Shown in pieces: positions 29,501 to 39,290 of a DNA stretch of 64,000 nt. The notes below the pieces were generated by a model that had not been told where the DNA came from, ran no database searches, and saw only the letters and a list, made by a program, of their open reading frames with translations. Each line of letters begins with the position of its first letter. Position 1 is the first letter of the stretch. A program made the translations under genes and the position numbers. This stretch comes from Emiliania huxleyi CCMP1516 (taxonomy: Eukaryota; Haptophyta; Isochrysidales; Noelaerhabdaceae): positions 389,125 through 453,124 of the forward strand of contig NW_005202113.1 in the NCBI RefSeq assembly GCF_000372725.1. Direction: 5' to 3'.

Positions 29501-32021
29501 GCGGTGGCAGCGGGCTCGACGAGCCCCGCCACCACTCGGCCGCCGCGCCCACCGCCGCGACGGCGAGCTCCGAGTCGGCCAGGTTGCTCGAGTCCTCCTC
29601 GAGCGGGATGAGCCGAGCGCCGGCGAGAGCGAACAAGTTGCAGACATGTGGCACGCGTGCGAAGGCGACGCCGAGCTTCTCGAAGTCGTACAGCCACGCG
29701 TCGCTCGGCCCGATGCGGTGCGAGCTCGCAGCCCTCTTGCCGAGCAGCGAGGCGGCAGCGCTGCCGCCACCCACGAGGCCGTTGGAGTCCGAGAACGCGT
29801 ACCACTCCACGATGGGCCTCGAGCCGAGGCTGCTGTCGGCGGCGGCGATGAACGCCGAGAAGACCGGCTCGAGCACGAAGCGAATGATGTTGATGTGCGC
29901 AGCGCGGTCCGTGTGCTCCTTCGGCCCGAAGCAGTGAGGCCGAAGCGAGGCGGCGGCGCTGCCGGCGCCGCTGCCTGCCTCCGCCTCCTCGTCCTCGTCC
30001 TCGTCGTCCTCCTCGACCAGGTCCGGCCGCGGCGTGACGCCATTTGCGCGGCGCGACAGGAACAGCTCCCATCGGCAGTGGCACGTCGCCGTGTTCGCAT
30101 TGAATCGAACGACGACGGCGTGGCTGCCGCACGTCGTCTTGTCGAAGAGAAGCGCGGCGTTGACCGCGGTCGTGGTTGACTTCTCTCCGTCCTGGTTGGA
30201 GGAAAAGAATGGGAGGGAGCGGTCGCCGTCGTAGATCAAGTTCCGAGCGCACTCTCCTTCGTGTACCACAAACTTGGCGCCACTGGCGAACGCCTCGTCG
30301 ACCTGTGCCTGCGTCGCCTCTTTGATCTCGCGGCCGTCTGCAACGACTGATACTTGAACCATGGGAACGCCTTGGCGCGTCCCCGTCGCGAGGTGCTCTG
30401 CAATCCTCTGGACGCGGTCTTCGACGGCCGCGATCTCCGCAGGCGCGTTGAAGGCGGGGACGGCTCCGACTGGGCTGAAAACCAGGTTGTACCACGGCAG
30501 CGCGAGAAGCGACAGCCCAATCTCGTCCAGATCCGAGTCGGAGGCGGTGTCGAGGAAGGCCTGGCTGGCGGTCGAGAGTACAAGGCATGGGCTGTTGACG
30601 GCTGGGTCTTGGACGGAGCACAAGTGCTCGACTGCGGCCCGAAACGGGTGCAGATCTGGATACGTGTTCCGCACGGTGGTTGTCATGTGCTCAAAAGCCC
30701 GCTTGAGCTCCTCGCTTTTGCCTGCGGATTCGCATGGACGGCAAACCTTGCCCGCCGCAGCCGGCCACGAGTTTGCGACCCTCGATCGGGCGTCCGGGTC
30801 GTCCGGGCCGCACACTTGGCAGCCTGAAGACGCGGGCGCGATACGGATGAGCGTGGGCGGGTGTGCTGGCAGTTTGCAGGCGTGCGGACCTTAGAAACGG
30901 GGGGAGGCCGGCGCGCACGAGCCGCTCGCCCTGCACGCACTCGTGGCGCGCTCCTCGCCGGCCGTCGGCTGGCCTCGGTTCTTTCCCCGCTCACCCGCGC
31001 CGCGGCCGGAGCAGCAGGCGGCGCTCTCGCTGGCATCCTTCGCGACTCTCGATCCAGCCGAGGAAGCGCCGCCGGAGGCAGCGCCGCCTGCGCCTGCGCC
31101 GCCGACTGCCGTCGCCGAGGGCCGTCCCGCCACCACCTCCTGGACGTGCTTCTTGAAGGCCTCGACGCACTCGGCGTTGTCCTTCTCCTTGGCCTGCTGC
31201 AGCGCCGTCTTGCCGCTCGCATTGCGCGTCGCTGTGTCTGCGCCCGCCCGCAGCAAGCGCCGCACGACGGCGGGGCGGTTGAAGAGGGCGGCGTACATCA
31301 GCGCGGTGCCGCCGCCGCTGTCCTGCAGGTTGAGCTCCGCGCCGTGCCGGAGCAGCAGCTCGACCACCCGCTCGTGGCCTTCGCCGGCGGCGAACGTCAG
31401 CGCGGTGCTGCCGTCGCTGTCCTGCAGGTTGATCGAAGCGCCACGCTGCAGCAGCGTCGCGGCCAGCAGCTCGTGGCCGTGGTGGGCGGCGTCCATCAGC
31501 AGCGTGAGGCCGCTCACGCCGCCTCTCTCGAACGTCGCGTTGACCCGCCCGCCACTGTCGATCCACGCCGGCACCGCCTCCTCTTCGCCTCGCTCAGCTG
31601 TCATGACCGCATCGGAGGCTGCCGCCTGCTGCGGCACCTCGACGCCGTTCATTTCTGGGCTCGAGGTGTAGCCCGCCGGCACGCCACCCTCTGTGAGACC
31701 GCCGGAAGGCGCCTCGTCAGCCGCCTCGCCATTCGCCTCGCCGGCCGCCGCTGGTGCAGCGCCGCGCGATGAGCATCGCGGCGCGAGGTGAGCGTCGCGG
31801 TACGCGCTCAGGTCGACGTCAGTGGCTTTGCGGATGCGCCTCTTTTTCGGCGTCTTCGCGCCGACGGCATGCACGGAGAAGTGGTTCGAGAACGCGCCGG
31901 GCACACGCTGCCACTGCACCTGGACCTCCTTCCGTTTTTTGTCGACGTATGTGGCCTTGCCGATCTTCGTCGACCTGCCGGTGCCAATGGCGATCATACA
32001 TCCCTTCTTTATGTCCTCCAT
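26520..32021 (-). CDS. Giant ankyrin / 54-residue repeat / FHA-domain protein
   Basis: Exons 32021-30941 and 30823-26520, one GT-AG intron of 117 nt, 1,794 residues. The start MEDIKKGCMIAIGTG is the first ATG; a small basic beta-rich segment follows (GKATYVDKKRKEVQVQWQRV). Ankyrin repeats lie near residues 170-300 (GLTLLMDAAHHGHELLAATLL, GSTALTFAAGEGHERVVELLL, GTALMYAALFNRPAVVRRLL). Across the intron the frame gives a CxxC..CxxC pair (CQVCG..CRPCE). The middle is an unrecognised domain, then five 54-residue tandem units, a linker with KRPARKTAVKARAG (possible nuclear signal), and a C-terminal FHA domain near residues 1680-1790 (VGRGVRI..ISRSHAELRV..NGVRV..VVEFG). FHA domains bind phosphothreonine, so a phospho-dependent scaffold is likely. 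The join of the two frames is inferred. Confidence 0.78.
28257..29090 (-). repeat. Five coding tandem repeats of 162 bp
   Basis: Each unit encodes about RLSAAPV.EAVLVAFNTEAD, HNASAPPGKTVARLDVERSY and TVTQLA.AR.QLT. The middle units are nearly identical; the flanking ones are more diverged. Confidence 0.92.
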
Positions 32022-33122
32022 TTCGATCGAAGCGCCGAGGCAAGGCAAGAGAGAAACAAGACGGGGCGAGAATTTTTTCGGAGCAGCGGCGCGTGAGTTC
32101 AGGACTCACCGCCTTCAAATACCATCGCCAGGGCTCCGCCGCAGAGCCTCCTATGGTGGCGATGGCGAGGCTCCGCCTGCAGTCGCGTTGGTGCTGCAGC
32201 CCGTCACCCCTCGCTTTTTGTCAGCAAAGTATAGCGACCCGGCTGGACGGGCGCCGCACCGGTGATACGTAACGACTGCAACCCAAAGGTTGGGAGATTG
32301 ATCGCGCGGTTCCGACGAGCAGTGTTTCGTGGCTTCCCAACCCATGCCGCCGACGCGTGAACATCGTGCTGTGGTCGACTCTGTTGGCACCATCTGTCGA
32401 GCCGCCCCGCGAGGCAGTACGAAGTCCCTGACCGCAAAGGCGCGGGTGGACGGCGCTGATTAGATGGATTTGTACCATGATGTGGCACAATGCGCCGCCC
32501 GACGCTTGTGTTGGCCTGCAAGCTGAAGACTGGAGAAGCGCGGGCGCACATTCCCCCTCCAGCGGCGCGCTGACTCGCACTGTGCTGCGCCGTGGACACC
32601 GCACGGCGTGCGACTTGGAGACGAGGCAGACGAGTGCGCAGCACGTGGGTGGAATCACATGTGTAATCGCGCATCGTCCGGCGTGCAAGTCGATCCAAGT
32701 CGATCCGTCCGTCCCACACTATTCTGGAGACTCCGGCCTGATGAACGAGCAACGAATTTTACGAGCTAAGAAATGCGTTTTTTTAGATGGTCGAGGATTG
32801 AACAAACAAAACTCAATCTCGCCCAGCAGACTGGCTCGACACAGGTGCGGACTGGCGCGTGCTTTCGCTTTGTTCCACCCACTACTATGTGATTTCGTGT
32901 GTGAGCTCTGTGTCTTGCTTTGCCAACAACAAACCTGAAACACACGGCAAACCAATGGTCGAGAAAGAAACTTGCACAGCGGGCCGCTCTCCGGGTGGTC
33001 TGTGGTGAGAGACCGGGGAGAGATCGTCCCTTCTGTCGCCCTTTGGTGTTTGGAGCGGACAAGAAATCAGTAGCGGAAGCGAGCCTGCCCCCGTGCCGAG
33101 AGGACCATAGCGACACTCTCTC
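32022..33122. other. Intergenic; no gene seen
   Basis: 5' flank of the ankyrin-FHA gene and 3' flank of the Tudor-like gene. Short frames only; an inverted phrase CTCCGCCGCAGAGCC..GGCTCCGCCTGCAG near 32135-32180 may form a weak hairpin. Confidence 0.45.
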
Positions 33123-35029
33123 TTAGACACGTTTCCTCTCTCTATTCTGCAGCGCAACGCGTTGCATCTTCGCGAGCGATTTCGAGCATGCGTGCGGCGT
33201 CGAGAGCGCGCCGGGGTCAGCAGCCCGCACAAACAGCTGGCGGACCAGCCACGCGTCCTCCACCACGCGAAGGTAGTACGGCGCCTCGGCCAGGCGGCGT
33301 GCAAACGAGGCCGGGTCGTCCACGTCGGCATCCTCGAGCACCGCCACGTTCGGGTACATGTTCAGCACGCGGGTATCGGCGTTGTACGAGATGTAGTGAG
33401 GCGTGCTGTCGTCGCCCGCCTCAACCTGGCCAGGGGTCGCGACACGGGTTGACAAAAGCTAAACGGCGCCGCTGCATAGTCTAGATCAGCGCACCGCCGC
33501 CCTCGGCCGCCCCCGTGTCCACGTCAGACTGCCGAGCTCCTCCTCGAGGCGGATAGCGTGCCACTTGGTCTCGCCGTCGTCATACTGCACGAGGTGGAGC
33601 TCGTCGGCCGCGCTGAATTCCACGACGCTCCCCGAGAACGGCGTGGGGGTTCCCCGCTCGAGCCACGTGACGTCGACCCTGCAACACAGAGGGGTGACGG
33701 GAGGCTTATCGATACCTACCACCAGGAGGGCGGGGGAGGGGGGGCGAAACCGGAGGGCGGGCGGGCGGGCGCGCGCGCGGGCGATCTCGTCCGCCGTCGC
33801 ACGCGCTCACACCATGAGTGCCACGGCGAGGCGCCTTGTGAGGGAGGTGCGGACCATCCCTCAGACGGTCCTCGCGCGATGGCGGCGTGACGCGGGAGAC
33901 GGCCGGAGCGAGAGGGGAGGGCGAAGCCGGAGGGAGGGCGGGCGGGCGGGCGCGCGCGCGGGCGATCTCGTCCGCCGTCGCACGCGCTCACACCATGAGT
34001 GCCACGGCGAGGCGCCTTGTGAGGGAGGTGCGGACCATCCCTCAGACGGTCCTCGCGCGATGGCGGCGTGGCGCGGGAGACGGCCGGAGCGAGAGGGGAG
34101 GGCGAAGCCGGAGGGCGGGCGGGCGGGCGGGCGAGGCGCGCGGGCGAGATCTCGTCCGCCGTCACACGCGCACACACCATGACTGCCACGGCAAGGCGCC
34201 TTGTGAGGGAGGTGCAAACCATCCCTCAGACGGTCCTCGCGCGATGGCGGCGTGGCGCGGGAGACGGCCGGAGCGAGAGGGGAGGGCGAAGCCGGAGGGC
34301 GGGCGGGCGCGATGGGGTGCGAGCGGGCGTCGAGGGTGGGGCGCGGACGCGCCTGGCGCCAACCGCCTCGGCTCCGTACGGCATCAGCTTGCCCGTTGTC
34401 TCGGTGCGGTCGTAGTAGACCAAGATGCCGAACACACCCTATTCAAGGCTGGAGACACCCATTCGGACCGGAGACGTTGACGGGTGGCGCGCGAGCGGCT
34501 GCGCACCGTTGTGCGGCCAAAGATATCGGACGCGCGTCGCAGTCCGCCCGTCGGCGAGGCGAACAAAAAGGCGGTGCCCAGCCCGCTGCTTGCCGCGAAC
34601 GCCTCGTTGAGGTCTATGAAAAGCATCGAGTTCACCGAGGGGTCCGGGCTGACCTCTTGGCGGACGATGCCGAGCTGCTCGAGGCTCAGCGTCGTTGTGG
34701 TCTCGAGCAGGGCCTGCCCGCACGTCGCGCTGCCCGACGGCACCGGCCGGCATCCGTCGGTGACAAACGGGACGAGACCCTTGGAAAGCGTGAGCGCCCG
34801 AGGCTCCACGGGTCTCAGCACTCCCTCGCGCCGCAGCCGCTCGTAGTCAAAGTCGAAGCTGCGCAGCGGGATATCACACGCTCCGCCCGGGCGCCCCCAG
34901 CCGCGCCTGAAGCGGGTGCGCCCCGTCTGCTTGTTTTTGTAGCCCGCCTTTGTGAAGACAGTGCCAGCCGAACTAGCCCACGTCTGCCTCAGCCGCGCCC
35001 CCTCCGTGCGGGGCCGAGCCGCCGCCCTC

Positions 35030-35066
<37 letters not shown>

Positions 35067-35583
35067 TCGACGCCGCTCGGGTGCCCGGGCCTGACCGCCG
35101 CGATGCCGCGGGCAGCCTGCTCGCCCGCCTCTGGAGGAGCCTCTCGGAAGCCTCCGAGCCGAGCGGGACCTGCCCACGGGCGGCCGCTCGCTTCTCCCTC
35201 TCCGCCTGATTGCGGTCCTGAGGCATGGCCGGCGGGTCGCTAAGCGTCACGCGCGCACGCGCGGCACCGTCGACGATGGCGGCGGCGGTCAGCTCTGGCT
35301 CGGCTGGAGCACTGTGATCGGCGTCGAGCTCGGCCCGCCGCATTGGCGCCGGCTGAGTGCAGTAGCGCCGGCCGGGTGGCTTCCGTCGCTGGACCATGCT
35401 GAAGCCGTCGCGATCGTGGAAGCGGCAACATGACGCGCAGTAGAGGTGCTGGCCGTCGGTCTTGGTCTCCACAAAGGAGGCGGTGAGGTTCGCGGAGAGC
35501 ATCGCGCTCGTTCCGAGCGGGAGGATCCGAGCGCGAAAAACAAAAGAATTTGCGTCGTTCGCAGCATACTCACGGGCGAGCAT
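33123..35583 (-). CDS. Tudor/PWWP-like domain protein with N-terminal Cys motif
   Basis: Exons 35583-34507, 34438-34380, 33678-33495, 33425-33123 (540 residues); introns 68, 701 and 69 nt, all GT-AG and frame-consistent. The N-terminal part has a small Cys/His motif (LYCASCCRFHDRDGF..RRYC) and a basic linker. The middle is unrecognised. After the large intron comes VDVTWLERGTPTPFSGSVVEF, then HLVQYDDGETKWHAI, the pattern of Tudor-like strands with the aromatic YDDG..W seen in many algal chromatin proteins. The C-terminus is RRLAEAPYYLRVVEDAWLVRQL. Binding of modified histone tails is possible but untested. Confidence 0.68.
33723..34320. repeat. Intronic minisatellite, about 182-bp unit, 3.2 copies
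   Basis: Unit landmarks CTCGTCCGCCGTC recur at 33786, 33967 and 34151. Each unit carries CTCAGACGGTCCTCGCGCGA and a G-rich GGGCGGGCGGGCG run. The array fills most of intron 33679-34379. Confidence 0.92.
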
Positions 35584-35971
35584 CGTGTTCGGTGAGTGCT
35601 GCACGATTTTTTCTTTGTTTTCTATTTAGTTATTCCCCCCTCAACCATTTGTCGGGTTGAGGCCTCCGGGGCCTATTCACAGGCTCGAGCGTGATCACAA
35701 GATAAACTGCGAAGAGCCTGCCGCCAAAAAATCGCTCTGAGTAGATTGTTTTTTCCCTGAATAGTTATCAAAGAGCCCGGGGTGGATGTTAGCTCGGGCA
35801 AATTCCACGCCAGGTTTCTCTTTGCAAAAAAACAAAAGATGCACCCCTGGTGCGAATGGGGTGCCTGCCCTCTCTCGGCGAACGCATTCGCGGCATCGCG
35901 GCTGCATCATCGCAAATGGCCTGTCTGCTCGTCGACGGCACGACCCAACCTCGCACGCGACGCACGCCAGC
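35584..35971. other. Divergent intergenic region
   Basis: 388 bp between the Tudor-like gene (minus) and the ferredoxin-J gene (plus), A/T-rich for this genome (35600-35830). An in-frame upstream ATG at 35786 would lengthen the plus-strand protein by 62 residues. Confidence 0.45.
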
Positions 35972-38030
35972 ATGCTGCTGCTACTGCCTCCGCTCGGTGG
36001 CCATGCAGCGTATTTGGCATGGCATGGCGGTCCGAGGCTAGCCGCGAGCAGCAGCAGCAGCAGCAGCGGCAGCAGAGCTGCTTACATGATAGCAGTGTCC
36101 AAGCAGCAGGCCGACGCGGAATCTGACGCGAGGCTGATGGCGGCGCTCTTTGGCGGCGGCGGCGGCGGCGAGGGTGGCGGCGAGGGTGGCGGCGGCGACG
36201 CGTCCGGTCTCTCGCCGGAGAGCATGATGGATGCTCTGTATGAGGAGGATGAGTCGATCGTCGAGAAAAGCAAGCTCATCCCCTCCCACAAGCACAGAGC
36301 TGCTGTCACGATGTCAGTGTCCAAGCAGCAGGCCGACGCGGAATCTGACGCGAGGCTGATGGCGGCGCTCTTTGGCGGCGGCGGCGGCGGCGAGGGTGGC
36401 GGCGAGGGTGGCGGCGGCGACGCGTCCGGTCTCTCGCCGGAGAGCATGATGGATGCTCTGTATGAGGAGGATGAGGCGATCGTCGAGAAAAGCAAGCTCA
36501 TCCCCTCCCACAAGCAGCTTGACCTAAACGAGGACGGCGAGCCGCTCATGCTGCGATTCGCCTATGTGGACGAGATTGCGTGCATCGGCTGCACCTTCTG
36601 CGCCGACGTTGCTCGGGGCACCTTTTACATGGACGAGCAGGCCGGCAGGGCCCGGGTCTTCAATCAGGGCGGCGACGAACCCGACGTCATCCAGGAGGCG
36701 ATTGATACATGCCCGGTGAACTGCATCACGTACGTCGACCTGGAGGACTTGCAGATCCTCGAGTCGGAGCGTGAGGGCCAGGTCATAAACCCGGCCTCGA
36801 TCGGCATCCCCGCGACGTGGTCCGTCTCGATGAATGCCATCCCGCCCACCAAGGCCAAGGCCTTCAACATGGCCGGCTCGCTGGCGTGCTGCAACAACTG
36901 CCCCGGCAAAGGGTGCGAGGAGTGCCCGATGTACGGCGTCGGCCGCAATCCCGTCTACCTCGCCCGGCTCGAGGAGCGCGCCGCGAAAAAGGAGGCGAGC
37001 GGAGAGGCGGCGAGGGAGCGCGAGGAGGCGGCCGCCGCCGCCAACGTCGGCAAGCTCTTCGCGGCGCCCGAGGAGGAGCTTGAGGAGGAGGAGGAGTTGA
37101 GCGGCGTGGTGGTTCCGACCGGCGGCGCTCCCGGCCTGGACGGCTCGACCCTGAACGCGCTGTTTGGGCAGGTGGCGTCCTTCCGCTCCCCCCTCTGTCT
37201 CTGCGCTCTTCACTGTCTCAGTGAGCGTGAGCTCCCGTCCCTAGTCCCTGAAAGATTCAAGCCACGTCCCCTGTCGCTAGTCGCTTGGGCGTGGATAGGG
37301 GTCAGATCCTGGAGTTAAGGTTGCCTACTACTCCTAGGTGGCTGGCTTTGAGGACGAGGAGTTGGAGGACGGGCCTCGGGCGAGCGGCGCTCGGGCGGGC
37401 GGGGATGGTGCGGCCGCGGCGGTAGAGACGAGGGAAGAGGCGGCGCGGAGAGAGGGCGGGGCGGCGCGGAGAGAGGACGCGGCGGCGGCGGCCCGCGCGC
37501 AGGAGGAGGCGCGCGCGGCGGTGGAGGCGCGCGCGGCGGAGGAGGCGGCGGAGGAGGCAGCGAAGGCGGAGGAGCGCTTGGCGGCGCAGGAGCGCTTGGC
37601 GGCAGAGGCGGCGGCGAAAGCCGAGGAGCTGCGTCTGGCTGCGGCGGCGGCGGCGAGGGCGGAGGCTGAGCGCTTGGCGGCGGAGGCCGCCGCCAAGGTG
37701 GAGGCTGAGCGGTTGGCGGCGGAGGCGAGGATCGCGGCGGAGGAGGCGGCCGCGGCGGAGGCGGCGAGGATAGAGGCGGAGGCGCAGGCGAAGAGGGATG
37801 CGATCGCGCTGGCGAGACAGACGACGAAAGACGCGCTCACGCGCTCGATCCGCCTGTCTGGGCCGAAGCGCAAGAAGCTGCTCCGCGACCTGCAGGTGCA
37901 GTGGCACCCGGACAAGCAGCTGGACAGCGGCGAGGCCACACGTGAGCTCGCGAGTGAGCTGTCGCAGCTCATCAACGAGGCGATGGCCAAGGCCAAGGCG
38001 AACGCGAAGGCGAGAGGAGAGGAGTGGTAG
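35972..38030 (+). CDS. Ferredoxin-domain protein with coiled coil and C-terminal J-like segment (likely plastid)
   Basis: Exons 35972-37171 and 37338-38030 (630 residues). The start MLLLLPPLGGHAAYLAW gives a signal-peptide-like leader followed by a Ser-rich stretch, as in bipartite plastid targeting. Two almost identical 66-residue blocks follow (SKQQADAESDARLMAALFGG..). The core is a [4Fe-4S] ferredoxin domain (CIGCTFCADVARGTFYM..AIDTCPVNC) and a second Cys cluster (CCNNCPGKGCEECP). After a GT-AG intron (166 nt) comes a long Ala/Glu coiled coil and a J-like end (LLRDLQVQWHPDKQ), with HPDK in place of the usual HPD loop context. Plant and algal DnaJ-ferredoxin proteins carry the same parts in the opposite order. 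It may act in plastid redox-linked protein assembly. Confidence 0.82.
36095..36516 (+). repeat. Coding tandem duplication, 222-bp period
   Basis: GTGTCCAAGCAGCAGG recurs at 36095 and 36317. About 197 bp are identical except for TCG/GCG in one codon. Residues 43-116 are thus duplicated next to each other. Confidence 0.93.
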
Positions 38031-38265
38031 CGCGGTAGGATGGCGGTCTCTCTCCCGAAGGGGACGGAGGTAGGTGCTCTGTGTGTACGCACTTGGACCT
38101 GCCCATGCATGCCGGTCCGACTCAGACAGAGAGCACAGTCTGTCGGCTCAGAGACAATCTTACTCGCTGAGGGTTTTCTAAAAAAGAAAAAACGAAGGGC
38201 ATCGCGGCACGCTCTATCGGCCTTGTGCATTCGGCCTTGTGAGGCTAGGAGTCCTACTTAGCCAC
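38031..38265. other. Intergenic, no gene
   Basis: Short spacer with an A-rich run (38178-38193) before the next gene. Confidence 0.4.
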
Positions 38266-39290
38266 ATGCTGGTCGAGTCCTGCCGAAGCCTCGTCCTATC
38301 CCTCGCGTCTCTCGCGGTGCTGCCCTCTCGCGCCATGCCTGCTGATCTCCTCGGCGATGCTGATCTCCTCGGCGACATCGGGTCTGGCATTGATCTGGCA
38401 GCGATGGCGGCGTTCGAGTGCTCGTGCGATTGGACAGAGCGGTTTCCTTACACTAACTGCTGGTTTGACGACGGCACCGAGTGCTTCAGCTACTGCTGTG
38501 CGCCGTCTCCTTCTCCTTCTGCGCCTCCGACACCTCCAAGCTACCCGCCTCCGCTTGCCCCTCCATCCGCCCCGCCGCTGCCCACGTGTGAGAGATGCGA
38601 CGCGGGGACCGAGTGTGGCTACTGCCTCATGCTCACCAGCCGCTGCTACATCTCCGAGGCCTGGACGTGGCGCGATACGTGCAGCAACGCGACCGCGGCG
38701 GGAGAGCTCTGCTACGGGGATGACAGCTGCGGCACCGACAGCGATGTGAACACTTGCCTCTTGGCCCCGCTCGGAGTCGTCGCGACGTACACGCGGGTCG
38801 ATTGCACGTGGGCTCCGCCGTCGCCTCCGTCGCCGTCCCTCCCGCCGCGTCCGCCAGCGGGGCCGGGGGAGTCGGCCTATCTCCCGGCGCCGCCATCGCC
38901 CGCCACGCCCTCCAACGGAGTCCTGGGTCAGGGGGCGGCGGATGACGGAGACAGCGGCTTCTTCGGCCCGATCTCGCTCGCGTGGTCCATCGTCATCTTG
39001 GTGTGGGCGGTCCTCACGCCCGTGCTCCTCTGTATCCTGTGCTACTACGCACGGCTCAAGGGGTGGTGGTGCTTCGCAGGTCTCAGCTCTCAGCCTCAGC
39101 CTCAACCCCACCCCGCCCCCATCCTCACCCATCACCCCTCACCCTCATCCTCACCCCTCAACCTCCAACCTCTGCAGGCCGTGCGGCCACTGAGCCGCCG
39201 CCAAGCACTAACCTCGGCTTTGGAGGCACCCTCGTGATCGAGGATGGGCCGGCGCCCGGAGGAAAGATGCCGATGCGCACATCGGCGTGA
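38266..39290 (+). CDS. Secreted-type Cys/Pro-rich single-pass membrane protein
   Basis: Exons 38266-39079 and 39178-39290, GT-AG intron of 98 nt, 308 residues. The N-terminus (MLVESCRSLVLSLASLAVLP) is a signal peptide. Two Cys-rich modules (CSCDWTERFPYTNCW..CFSYCC and CERCDAGTECGYCLMLTSRC..) are separated by Pro/Ser linkers of the hydroxyproline-rich cell-wall type. A transmembrane segment (LAWSIVILVWAVLTPVLLCI) is followed by a short cytoplasmic tail ending KMPMRTSA. The family is not recognised; a cell-surface or scale-associated role is a guess. Confidence 0.75.

Noticed and set aside
28074..30179. 701-codon plus-strand frame opposite the ankyrin-FHA gene
   Set aside because: It is Arg/Val-rich shadow of the 162-bp repeats. 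The minus strand carries the recognisable FHA and ankyrin domains.
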